A stretch of 64,000 bases of DNA, taken from an uncultured Sphingomonadaceae bacterium (lineage in GTDB: Bacteria > Pseudomonadota > Alphaproteobacteria > Sphingomonadales > Sphingomonadaceae). Position 1 is the first letter of the stretch; every line of letters begins with the position of its first letter. Where the stretch lies: positions 930,001-994,000 of the forward strand of contig CANLSQ010000001.1 of NCBI GenBank assembly GCA_947493955.1, written 5' to 3'. This document shows positions 9,935-18,284 of this stretch, piece after piece. A model generated the notes under the pieces. That model did not search any database, was not told the DNA's origin, and worked only from the letters and a program-made list of their open reading frames with translations. A program made the translations under genes and the position numbers.

Positions 9935-10732
9935 CTAGCGGAAAAAGCCGATTTGGTTGCTGGTCGCGAGCAAGGTTCCATTGCCAGACCAAAGTTCAAC
10001 GCGGGAATCACTCTTGCTGTTTCTGACCACGGCGCCGGAGACACGCATCACCAGATAATCCGATCCGGCCGCGGCAATATCGTCTTCGCTGGCATATATG
10101 TAAGTTGACATGGCAACCGTAGATCCCGGATGAAACTCGTTGCTAAGAAAAAAGGTTCGCGGCATGGGTACGTCGCAAATGGAGATAATGCTGATACGGT
10201 CCAGCGGCCTGCCATCCTCTTCCTTGATCCAGACAATCGTCTCCGGCGTTTCGTTAACCTGAAAAGGAACACCCTTTGCGATGCGCTGATCGTAGGTTCG
10301 AATCCACTGGGGTGCCTGACCCTCCATTGGTTTCAACTGGGGATTGTTCTCCGGGGCAGGTATTTCAGGCATATCGATTTGATAGTTTAGTTCGACAGGG
10401 CGCCTGTTGCTCGTGACAATATCGCCGACGATGACGAGATTTCCGGCCTGAAAGAGCTCGATCCGCCAAAACTGTGTAGAAGCCCCTGATTTGAGCAGCT
10501 TTGATTCAACATTGACTTCACCCGGTCCGACACCGGCTATATAAGTGGTTTGCAGGGAAACAATGGGGCTGGTCCGATCAGGATGGTCTTCAACGGCTCT
10601 TGCCATGATTGCCGCAACCCAGCCACCAAATGCCGCGCCCGTAGGATTGCGATAAACATCACTGGCTTCGATAGTATATTGTCCGTCGCCGCACGGTATG
10701 AGTGCGGTCTCGCGGTCAAACAGAAATGTCAT
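9935..10732 (-). CDS. Thioesterase-like (TesB-type double hot-dog) protein
   Basis: This 265-residue protein fits the acyl-CoA thioesterase II-like superfamily of two hot-dog domains in one chain. The first domain has YRNPTGAAFGGWVAAIMARAVEDHP at about 27-50 and IVSLQTTYIAGVGPGEVNVESKLLKSG; the second has RTFFLSNEFHPGSTVAMSTYIYAS and ends GNGTLLATSNQIGFFR, close to the TesB ending. It probably hydrolyses acyl-CoA, with unknown chain specificity. It lies 21 nt downstream of a TraB-family gene on the same strand, which may be coincidental co-transcription. No signal peptide. Confidence 0.75.
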   Translation of the reverse strand: MTFLFDRETALIPCGDGQYTIEASDVYRNPTGAAFGGWVAAIMARAVEDHPDRTSPIVSLQTTYIAGVGPGEVNVESKLLKSGASTQFWRIELFQAGNLVIVGDIVTSNRRPVELNYQIDMPEIPAPENNPQLKPMEGQAPQWIRTYDQRIAKGVPFQVNETPETIVWIKEEDGRPLDRISIISICDVPMPRTFFLSNEFHPGSTVAMSTYIYASEDDIAAAGSDYLVMRVSGAVVRNSKSDSRVELWSGNGTLLATSNQIGFFR

Positions 10733-10753
10733 GAAGTTGCCCTGAAATCTATA

Positions 10754-11668
10754 TTATTGAATTTTCTCGATCTTATATCCGCGCTTTTCAAGCATGGCCT
10801 GAACGGCATCTGGCCCGACAAGATGAGCCGCGCCCACTGCTACAAATGATATGCCCGGACTCTGCAGCCTTTTGTCCAACTGTTCGGTCCAGTCCTGATT
10901 ACGGGCGACCAGCAGTTTCTCTCGCGTTTTGGGATCTTCCAGTATCCCGCCACTGGAGAGTTCGACAATCTTGTCCGTATCTCCTGAAATCCAGGCATTG
11001 AACAGCTTTTCAAATGCTCCCTTGGTATCGGCCGCTTCTTCGACGACGCTGGTGAGCATGTCGCGCTGCTGCGATTCAGGCAGGGTGTCGAAATAACCAA
11101 GCTGCTGCTCTATAGTCTCCAAGCCTTCAACGGGTTTTTTAAAATCAGCAAATTGCGCGATCAGCTTTTTCTCCACGCCTTCGCTGGATTCAAGGCCAAG
11201 CGCATTGGTCTGCGCGGAAGCCAAAGACAGCGCGGCTGCCCAGCTTTCCATACGGTTCAAGGCAAATTCGGGGATGTTGCTCTTGTCAATTACCGCATCA
11301 AGATCATCACGGAGCGAGGGTTCTACCCGAGTTTCAATCTCCGGCTGATCAGGAGAGATGGCGAGCTTGGAAAATATTCTGGCCGCATTCTGGGTGTCCT
11401 CAAGACCGAGCACTTCGATAATCAACCGATCTGAGTCCTTCAGGGCGGTTTCCAGCAACGGCGTTCGCCAGTTCACGTCTTTGGGCAATATGTGGATTGT
11501 TCCGAACATATAGGCCGAGCCTTTTTGCTCCGGCTTTGTACCGGTCACCTTCCAAAGAGCCGGTTTGCCTTCCTTTACAGTGTTCAATTGCACTGGCGGT
11601 GCGGCGTTGGAACAGGCCGCAAGGCAAAATGTGGCGATTAAAGCGAGTAGAGCGCGAAGATGAACCAT
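10754..11668 (-). CDS. TraB/GumN-family lipoprotein (copy 1)
   Basis: TraB/GumN proteins are distant relatives of the animal Tiki metalloproteases, and their bacterial role is mostly unknown. This 304-residue copy has a lipoprotein-like signal (LLALIATFCLAACSNA). It keeps the two defining GxxH motifs: MFGTIHILPKDVNW near residue 55 and FVAVGAAHLVGPDAVQAMLEKRGY near the C-terminus, plus the acidic IIEVLGLED after the first. The LGLESSEGVEKKLIAQF and ETIEQQLGYFDTLP blocks are family-typical. It is followed upstream by a second, clearly paralogous gene, so the pair is a tandem duplication. Function is inferred only at family level. Confidence 0.85.
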   Translation of the reverse strand: MVHLRALLALIATFCLAACSNAAPPVQLNTVKEGKPALWKVTGTKPEQKGSAYMFGTIHILPKDVNWRTPLLETALKDSDRLIIEVLGLEDTQNAARIFSKLAISPDQPEIETRVEPSLRDDLDAVIDKSNIPEFALNRMESWAAALSLASAQTNALGLESSEGVEKKLIAQFADFKKPVEGLETIEQQLGYFDTLPESQQRDMLTSVVEEAADTKGAFEKLFNAWISGDTDKIVELSSGGILEDPKTREKLLVARNQDWTEQLDKRLQSPGISFVAVGAAHLVGPDAVQAMLEKRGYKIEKIQ

Positions 11669-11723
11669 GACTGCTATTTGGGCATGATAAACGCGAAAAG
11701 AAAGGTGCAGCGTTTGAAATTAC

Positions 11724-12680
11724 CTAATATTTCACCCGCTTTGCCTTCAAACCACGCTTTTTCAGCTGCGCCTGCAAGCTTGTTTCACCCGCAAGATGAC
11801 CTGCACCCACTGCCATGAAGACAGTCCCGGGTTGGTCCATGCGCTCGTCTACCCAGACTGCCCAGTTGGCATTCCGGTTTGAAAGCAACGTCTCGTAAAG
11901 GATCTTTTCCTCCAGACCAGCGTTCATTAGTTCCGCTAGCGCAGTGATGTTGGCATTGGCCCAATGCGCGACCATGTTTTCCATGCCATCGGCCATTTCA
12001 TCAATGGTATCCACATTGAAGTTCAGGAAGCGGATTTGAACATCTTCGGGCAGATTGTCGAAAAAACCCAATTGTTGTTCCGGCGTTTCCAGCCCGATAA
12101 TCTTCATATTGCGTGCCTTGGCTTGGGAAGTCAGTGCATCTTCGACGCCGCTATTCGTGTCATATCCACTTTTCATCAATGGAACGAGAGACAGGCTAAC
12201 GCTGGCAAACCACGGTTTCAGAGGATCAAAGGCACCGACTGGCAGGTTCAGTGAAGTGAGGGCTGCTTCATAGTCCGCGCGATCTTCTTCGCTGAGCTTG
12301 TCGCGCAAGGAAACACCCGTTTTATCGATCGCCATATCATTGACGATCTTCATCATGGCAGCCGGATCTGGTTCAATCATTTCAACCACCAATTCATCAG
12401 ATGCATCGAAAGCTTCTTTCACCGCCTCATCAAACCACGTCAGGCCTGGTTTCAGAATATGCACTGTACCGAACAGGTAAATGGTTGTGTCTTCGTCTTT
12501 TACTACCCAAAGCGCTGGATCCGGATCGTCCGGAATGGTGGCAATTTCGGTTTTCTGGGGAGCTGCGTCTCCGGCAGATTGTGGAGGTGTTGCTTCGCAA
12601 GCGGCCAATCCCAAAAATATTGGAACGATAAACAGGTAAGAAAGCCAGCGTGGCATCATGGGTAACATTTCCATTTTCAT
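11724..12680 (-). CDS. TraB/GumN-family lipoprotein (copy 2)
   Basis: This is the second tandem TraB/GumN paralogue (318 aa). It has a signal with a lipobox-like FLGLAAC and the same motif order as its neighbour: YLFGTVHILKPGLTWFDEAV near 70, VVEMIEPD, GLETPEQQLGFFDNLPEDVQ and FMAVGAGHLAGETSLQAQLKKRG near the end. Both GxxH motifs are intact, so it may retain the metal site proposed for the family. The start is uncertain: ATG 12680 is used here, but in-frame ATG codons at 12674 and near 12659 (MMPRWL) are equally possible. The 55-bp gap to copy 1 suggests one transcript. Confidence 0.85.
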   Translation of the reverse strand: MKMEMLPMMPRWLSYLFIVPIFLGLAACEATPPQSAGDAAPQKTEIATIPDDPDPALWVVKDEDTTIYLFGTVHILKPGLTWFDEAVKEAFDASDELVVEMIEPDPAAMMKIVNDMAIDKTGVSLRDKLSEEDRADYEAALTSLNLPVGAFDPLKPWFASVSLSLVPLMKSGYDTNSGVEDALTSQAKARNMKIIGLETPEQQLGFFDNLPEDVQIRFLNFNVDTIDEMADGMENMVAHWANANITALAELMNAGLEEKILYETLLSNRNANWAVWVDERMDQPGTVFMAVGAGHLAGETSLQAQLKKRGLKAKRVKY

Positions 12681-12832
12681 TGAAAGCAGGAAGATTTGAT
12701 CGAATGCTCCGGTTAATCGAACATTTTCGGCCCAAATCCTAGCGATATTTAAGTTTTGAACAAAAAAAGATGCAGATGCTAGTCACTGCTTTACCACTCT
12801 GCTAATTGCTCAGTTAAATTAGGAGACTCCCG

Positions 12833-14932
12833 ATGAACCAAATTCACGCCCGTACCTGTCATATCTGTGAAGCCAATTGCGGCGTTTTGGTTGAAGTCGA
12901 AGGGCGGGAGATTCTCTCTATCAAGGGCAATCCCGATCATGTTTTAAGCCGCGGCCATATCTGCCCCAAGGCAACGGCCATTGCCGATTTGCAGGATGAT
13001 CCGGATCGCCTGCACAAGCCGGTCAAGAAAGTGAACGGCGAATGGCAGGAAATTGGCTGGGAAACCGCGTTTCAGGAGATTGCCGGGAAGTTGAAGGACC
13101 TGAAAGAAGCGGGCGCTAAACCCGCCATGTATATGGGTAATCCCAGTGCACATGATTATGGCATTTCGACGCAAATCAGCACCTTGCGCCGCGCGATAGG
13201 GTTGAAAAACATCTATTCCGCCTCGACGCTGGACCAGATCCCGCATCATGTGGTGCAATATCATATGTACGGCCATGTCAGCTTGGCCGCGGTGCCGGAT
13301 ATTGATCGAAGCCAGTATCTGGTCATTGTCGGTGGAAACCCAGCGGCCTCTAACGGCAGTATCTGGACGGTGCCGGACTTCAAGAAGCGCGTGAAGGAAA
13401 TGCAGGCGCGCGATGGCAAGCTGGTTGTGATCGATCCGCGCCGCACGGAAACTGCGAAACTGGCTGATGCGCATCATTTCGTGAAGCCGGGTACGGATAC
13501 AGCCCTGTTTATCGGGATATTGAAAGCGGTCTTCGATGATGGTCACGCGGATATTTCCCGCCTTGAAGCGATTATGGACGATAGCTGGGGGAGTATTGAG
13601 CCTGCTATTGCCGGTTTTGATATGGCTGAACTGTCGACTCATTGCGGGATAGCGGTTGAAGACATGCGCGAAATAGCGGCGCAACTGGGAGCTGACCAAC
13701 CGGCCGCGATTTATGGTCGAATGGGCGTTTCTGTCTGCGAATTTGGCACACTCAACCAGTGGCTGATCCAGATCATTAATATTGCAACCGGCAATCTCGA
13801 CCGGGAAGGTGGTACGATGGTGCCGGAACCGGCGCTTGATACGATCAATTTGGTGGGTAGGGGCTCTGTGCGAAAAACTCAGACGGCCCGCGGTGAAATG
13901 CCCGTGGTGATGGGCGAGTTACCGACCATCACTTTTGCCGAGGAAATGCTGCGCGAAGATGACGAGCGAATCCGCACCCTATTTGTTGTTACTGGCAATC
14001 CCGTCCTTTCAGCCCCTGATGGTGCGAGACTGGATCGGGCGCTGGAGAAGCTCGACCTGATGGTATCGTTTGACATGTATGTCACCGAAACCAGCCGCCA
14101 CGCCGACTATATCCTTCCGCCTTGCGGCCCGCTGGAAAAGGACCATTATCCTTTCTTTTTCGGACCTCTCGCGGTGCGCAACTATGCCAGCTATTCGCCT
14201 GCGATCTTTGACATTCAGGACGGTGAGAAAGCCGACTGGGAAATCATCGCCGAACTGGCGCGCGAAATACTGGCGACGGACGGGAAGGATGTACCGAATA
14301 TCCGGGAACCGCGGGACGTGCTCGACAATATGCTGCAAAGCTCGCCCGCAGGCCTGACTCTGGCAGAGGTTGAGGCAGCGCCGAACGGGATTGATCTCGG
14401 GCCGTTGCGTCCATGCATGGCGGACCGCCTGATGACCGAAGACAAGCAAATCCAGTGCGCCCATCCCGATTTTCTGGCCGAGCTACAGCGCTTTGCCGAT
14501 TCTCTGAGCGATGCCCGCCCGGACATGTTGCGGCTGATCGGCCGCCGCCATGTGCGGAGCAACAATAGCTGGCTGCACAACAGCAAGCGCCTGCTGAAAG
14601 GACCGGACCGTTGCACATTGATGGTTCATCCCGATGATGCGGCCGAGCGCGGCTTGACGGACGGTGATATGGCGACGGTGGAAAGCCGTGTGAACAGCGT
14701 CGAGATTGTCGTCGAGGTCACCGATGACGTCATGCCCGGCGTGGTGTCGATCCCGCATGGCTTCGGCCATGGCCGGGAAGGGGTGGGGCTGTCTGTTGCC
14801 GCGTCAAAACCGGGCGTGTCGATCAATGATCTCACCGATCCCGAGAGCTTTGACCCGCTGTCCGGCAACGCGGTCCTCAACGCGACACCGGTAACGGTTG
14901 CGCCGGTACGAGAATTGGAAGCGGCGGAGTAG
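12833..14932 (+). CDS. Molybdopterin-dependent oxidoreductase, single 4Fe-4S type
   Basis: This is a 699-residue catalytic subunit of the DMSO-reductase superfamily, resembling assimilatory nitrate reductase or formate dehydrogenase-like proteins. The N-terminus has the 4Fe-4S pattern C-x2-C-x3-C (TCHICEANCG) with a fourth Cys in RGHICPKATA. The molybdopterin domains (VIVGGNPAASNGS, VIDPRRTETAKLAD, VTGNPVLSAPDGARLD) are followed by the C-terminal molydopterin-dinucleotide binding domain (LMVHPDDAAERGLTDGDMATVES, SIPHGFGHGREGV). There is no Tat signal, so it is probably cytoplasmic. AGGAG precedes the ATG. No electron-transfer subunit or cofactor gene is adjacent, and the substrate cannot be assigned. 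Confidence 0.85.
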   Translation: MNQIHARTCHICEANCGVLVEVEGREILSIKGNPDHVLSRGHICPKATAIADLQDDPDRLHKPVKKVNGEWQEIGWETAFQEIAGKLKDLKEAGAKPAMYMGNPSAHDYGISTQISTLRRAIGLKNIYSASTLDQIPHHVVQYHMYGHVSLAAVPDIDRSQYLVIVGGNPAASNGSIWTVPDFKKRVKEMQARDGKLVVIDPRRTETAKLADAHHFVKPGTDTALFIGILKAVFDDGHADISRLEAIMDDSWGSIEPAIAGFDMAELSTHCGIAVEDMREIAAQLGADQPAAIYGRMGVSVCEFGTLNQWLIQIINIATGNLDREGGTMVPEPALDTINLVGRGSVRKTQTARGEMPVVMGELPTITFAEEMLREDDERIRTLFVVTGNPVLSAPDGARLDRALEKLDLMVSFDMYVTETSRHADYILPPCGPLEKDHYPFFFGPLAVRNYASYSPAIFDIQDGEKADWEIIAELAREILATDGKDVPNIREPRDVLDNMLQSSPAGLTLAEVEAAPNGIDLGPLRPCMADRLMTEDKQIQCAHPDFLAELQRFADSLSDARPDMLRLIGRRHVRSNNSWLHNSKRLLKGPDRCTLMVHPDDAAERGLTDGDMATVESRVNSVEIVVEVTDDVMPGVVSIPHGFGHGREGVGLSVAASKPGVSINDLTDPESFDPLSGNAVLNATPVTVAPVRELEAAE

Positions 14933-15022
14933 GGCAAAAACGCCAATCACGGCTTGACCCTTTCGGGCGCTTTCGCCAAAGCAAGCGCGACACATATTGC
15001 ACTCGCGAAGAAAGCCATCATC

Positions 15023-15895
15023 TTGACCGACCAGAAGCCGCTCAGCTTCCAGCAGATCATCCTGAAACTCCACGATTACTGGAGCGAGCAGGGCTGTGCG
15101 ATCCTGCAGCCCTATGACATGGAAATGGGGGCAGGGACGTTCCACACGGCGACGACCCTACGTGCGCTTGGTCCGGACCCGTGGAATGCCGCTTTTGTGC
15201 AGCCTTGCCGCCGGCCCACAGATGGCCGTTATGGCGAGAACCCCAACCGGTTGCAGCATTATTACCAATATCAGGTGATTCTAAAGCCTTCCCCGCCGGA
15301 TATTCAGCAGCTTTACCTCGATAGCTTGACCGCCATCGGCATTAATCCGATGCTGCATGACATTCGTTTTGTCGAAGATGACTGGGAAAGCCCGACACTC
15401 GGCGCCTGGGGTCTGGGCTGGGAAGTCTGGTGCGATGGCATGGAGGTGACGCAGTTCACTTATTTCCAGCAGATGGGCGGTTTTGATTGTAAGCCAGTGT
15501 CTGGCGAACTGACCTACGGCCTGGAGCGGCTCGCCATGTATATCCAGGGCGTCGATAGCATCTATGACCTGGATTATAACGGGAATGGAGTCAGTTACGG
15601 CGATATCTTCTTAGACAATGAGAAACAGATGTCGGAGTGGAATTTCGAGGTTGCGAACACCGAAACGCTGTTTGACCTGTTCAGGAAAGCGACGGCGGAG
15701 TGCGAGAACTGCCTTGAGGCAAAGCTCCCCATTCCGGCCTATGAACAGGCGATCAAGGCGAGCCATGTGTTCAATCTGCTGCAGGCGCGCGGCGTGATCA
15801 GCGTGCAGGAGCGGGCCAGCTATATGGGGCAGGTCCGCGATCTCGCGAAGGGCAGCTGTGAAGCCTATATGGCGAAAAACGGGTGGGACGCATAA
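15023..15895 (+). CDS. glyQ: Glycyl-tRNA synthetase alpha subunit
   Basis: GlyQ is the catalytic class II aaRS subunit of the alpha2beta2 bacterial GlyRS. It is fully recognisable: [39 protein letters not shown] near the start, [68 protein letters not shown], and C-terminal MAKNGWDA. The frame is open from TTG 14954, but family length and N-terminus favour TTG 15023 (290 aa; weak GAAGAAAG upstream). A non-ATG start is likely in either case because there is no in-frame ATG before the conserved block. Its TAA overlaps the glyS ATG by one base. Confidence 0.95.
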   Translation: MTDQKPLSFQQIILKLHDYWSEQGCAILQPYDMEMGAGTFHTATTLRALGPDPWNAAFVQPCRRPTDGRYGENPNRLQHYYQYQVILKPSPPDIQQLYLDSLTAIGINPMLHDIRFVEDDWESPTLGAWGLGWEVWCDGMEVTQFTYFQQMGGFDCKPVSGELTYGLERLAMYIQGVDSIYDLDYNGNGVSYGDIFLDNEKQMSEWNFEVANTETLFDLFRKATAECENCLEAKLPIPAYEQAIKASHVFNLLQARGVISVQERASYMGQVRDLAKGSCEAYMAKNGWDA

Positions 15896-18132
15896 TGGCC
15901 GATTTCCTGCTTGAACTGCTCTCCGAAGAAATTCCCGCGCGGATGCAGGCGAAAGCCCGTGCTGATCTGGAGCGGTTGTTTGCCGCGCAACTGAATGATG
16001 CCGGCCTGAAAGCCGCGGATATCACCGTTTACTCGACGCCAAGGCGGCTCGCGCTGATCGCAAAAGACCTGCCAGCGCAGACCGAGGCAGTGAGCGACGA
16101 AGCCAAGGGGCCACCGGAAGGCGCCCCCGACCAAGCCGTTGACGGCTTCTGCCGCAAAAATGGTGTGACCCGTGAGCAACTGGAAGTGCGCGAGGTCAAA
16201 GGGCGCGCGACCTATTTTGCCGTGATCAACAAGCCGGGCCGCGCAACAAGCGATGTGTTGGCCGAAGCAATCCCCGCGATCATCAAGGCCTTCCCATGGC
16301 CCAAATCGATGCGCTGGGGCGAAGCCAGCCTGTCCACTGAAAGTCTGCGCTGGGTGCGGCCTCTGTCCGGCATTGTCGCGATATTGGGCGATGATCTGGT
16401 GGAATGCGAAATTGACGGCGTGACGTCAGGTTATGAAACGGTCGGCCATCGCTTCCACCATGACGGAGTGGTAACGATCGGCAATGCCGGTGATTATGCC
16501 GAGAAACTGCGCGCCTGCCATGTGCTGGTCGATCAGGCCGAACGCGAAGCGATCGTCCGCGAAGGTGCGGCCAAGGCGGCATCGGATGGCGGTCTGGAGC
16601 TGGTTGCGGACGAAGGCCTGGTGGTCGAAAATGCCGGCCTGACCGAATGGCCCGTGCCGCTGCTGGGCGGGTTTGATCCTGCGTTTTTGGATGTACCGGA
16701 AGAGGTCATCCAGCTCACCGCCCGGGTGAACCAGAAATATTTCATTTGCCGCGACAAAAGCGGCAAACTGGCACCGAATTTTATCTGCACCGCCAATATT
16801 GAAGCCACAGACGGCGGCAAGGCGATTGTTGCGGGTAATGAAAAAGTGCTGGCGGCAAGGCTGTCCGACGCCAAATTCTTCTGGGAACTTGACCAGAAGA
16901 CGCCGTTGGAGGATCATGCCAAGAAATTGAGCAACATCGTGTTCCATGAAAAACTGGGCACGGTTGCCGACAAGGTAGAGCGTGTGGCCAAGTTGGCCGA
17001 GTGGCTGGTTTCTTTAGAAGGGAATGGTTTTGACCAGTCCAGCCCCGGCGATACATTTCATAGGGAAGTGTCCGAGGCCGCACGTCTCTGCAAAGCCGAT
17101 CTCGTCACCGAAATGGTCGGCGAGTTCCCCGACCTGCAAGGTCTGATGGGCGGCTATTATGCAGAGAAACAGGGCAAGTCCAAGGCGGTCGCCAACGCGA
17201 TCCGCGATCATTACAAGCCGGTCGGGCAGGGTGATGAAGTGCCCACGGATCCGGTGACGGTGGCGGTGAGTCTGGCGGATAAGCTGGATACGCTGGTTTC
17301 TTTCTTTGCCTACAACATGCGTCCAACCGGTTCAAAGGACCCATTTGCACTCCGAAGAGCAGCTATAGCTGTTATCGCTCTGTTGTTAGAGAACGGTATT
17401 CGCGTAAACTTGGGCAATCCTTTGTTTAAGATGACTGGCGAATTATTGCTCAGAACTGAAACTTCTGCTGCAAAAGAATCATTAAAAGCATACGCAGCGC
17501 TAGAACCTTTCGTAGGTAGGAAAGCCGCCTCAGATGCAATTATAGTAGCGTTAAAGGGGTCGGAGAAGTCGCCGGAAGATGAAGGTCAGGAAATCGTTGA
17601 AAAAGCGGGTAAGGCAACAACTGCACTTCTAGACTTTTTTGCCGAACGTCTGAAAGTCCAGCAACGTGAAGCAGGGGTCCGACACGACCTGATCGATGCT
17701 GTGTTCGCGCTGGGCGGAGAAGATGATCTCGTTCGTTTGCTAGCTCGGGTGAACGCCTTGCAGGCTTTCGTGGAAACTCCAGACGGTGGAAACCTACTCG
17801 CAGGTTACAAGCGTGCGTCGAACATCCTGAAGAAAGAAACTGCGGAGCAGGTCGAAGCAAAATCCCTTTCCTACACACCCGAAAAAGCCGAAAAGGCACT
17901 GATCGACGCGCTGGATGCAGCGCAACCGGATGTGACCGCAGCCATTGCAGCGGAAGAGTTTGAAAAGGCGATGACCGCGCTGGCCAATTTGCGCGCGCCG
18001 ATTGACCAGTTTTTCGAGGATGTGACGGTGAATGACAGCGATGCGGACAAACGGGAGGCGCGGCTTGCCTTGCTCGCCCGTTTCCGCGCGGCCGTACATC
18101 AGGTCGCTGATTTTTCCAAGATTGAGGGATGA
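15895..18132 (+). CDS. glyS: Glycyl-tRNA synthetase beta subunit
   Basis: GlyS is the tRNA-binding beta subunit of the tetrameric GlyRS. The 745-residue frame begins ADFLLELLSEEIPARMQAKA, carries IKAFPWPKSMRWGE, TARVNQKYFICRDK, the HD-like block (PDLQGLMGGYYAEKQGKS, VAVSLADKLDTLVSFFAYNMRPTGSKDPFALRRAA) and the anticodon-binding C-terminus (FEDVTVNDSDADKREARLALL). It is coupled to glyQ by a TAATG overlap. Oddity: from about 17350 to 17620 the codons shift to AT-rich and locally rare types (AGA, ATA, TTA, CTA, GTA) unlike either flank, in the variable part of the protein. The frame stays intact. Confidence 0.95.
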   Translation: MADFLLELLSEEIPARMQAKARADLERLFAAQLNDAGLKAADITVYSTPRRLALIAKDLPAQTEAVSDEAKGPPEGAPDQAVDGFCRKNGVTREQLEVREVKGRATYFAVINKPGRATSDVLAEAIPAIIKAFPWPKSMRWGEASLSTESLRWVRPLSGIVAILGDDLVECEIDGVTSGYETVGHRFHHDGVVTIGNAGDYAEKLRACHVLVDQAEREAIVREGAAKAASDGGLELVADEGLVVENAGLTEWPVPLLGGFDPAFLDVPEEVIQLTARVNQKYFICRDKSGKLAPNFICTANIEATDGGKAIVAGNEKVLAARLSDAKFFWELDQKTPLEDHAKKLSNIVFHEKLGTVADKVERVAKLAEWLVSLEGNGFDQSSPGDTFHREVSEAARLCKADLVTEMVGEFPDLQGLMGGYYAEKQGKSKAVANAIRDHYKPVGQGDEVPTDPVTVAVSLADKLDTLVSFFAYNMRPTGSKDPFALRRAAIAVIALLLENGIRVNLGNPLFKMTGELLLRTETSAAKESLKAYAALEPFVGRKAASDAIIVALKGSEKSPEDEGQEIVEKAGKATTALLDFFAERLKVQQREAGVRHDLIDAVFALGGEDDLVRLLARVNALQAFVETPDGGNLLAGYKRASNILKKETAEQVEAKSLSYTPEKAEKALIDALDAAQPDVTAAIAAEEFEKAMTALANLRAPIDQFFEDVTVNDSDADKREARLALLARFRAAVHQVADFSKIEG

Positions 18133-18148
18133 TGTGATTGCTGCTCAA

Positions 18149-18254
18149 CACCCTGTGAATTGTGTGAACTTTGAAACTGCGCAAGCAGATCGCATGATGA
18201 CTCATCAGGATGTCATGGTTGGCGAAACACACCCTGTGATGTGTGTGAACTTTG
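18149..18254. repeat. Imperfect 25-bp direct repeat pair upstream of ppdK
   Basis: Two near-identical copies, 18149-18173 and 18230-18254, share CACCCTGTGA, two variable bases, then TGTGTGAACTTTG (23 of 25 identical). They are 81 bp apart start to start. Between them lies a perfect small palindrome TGATGA-C-TCATCA (18195-18207). The pair occupies the glyS-ppdK intergenic region and ends about 30 bp before the ppdK ATG. It could bind a regulator as two direct-repeat sites or be a dispersed repeat. I see no further copy in this window. Confidence 0.6.
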
Positions 18255-18284
18255 GGCCGATAAATTTCGGAGATAGAACATAAT

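Noticed and set aside
12944-13699. 251-codon minus-strand frame inside the molybdopterin oxidoreductase
   Set aside because: No SD, no recognisable motif, lies wholly antisense to a strongly conserved gene; codon use follows the shadow of the plus frame.
18032-18283. Plus ORF crossing the end of glyS and the ppdK leader, containing HPVNCVNF/HPVMCVNF
   Set aside because: It begins inside glyS, has no SD and its only repetition is explained by the DNA direct repeats; kept only as a repeat finding.
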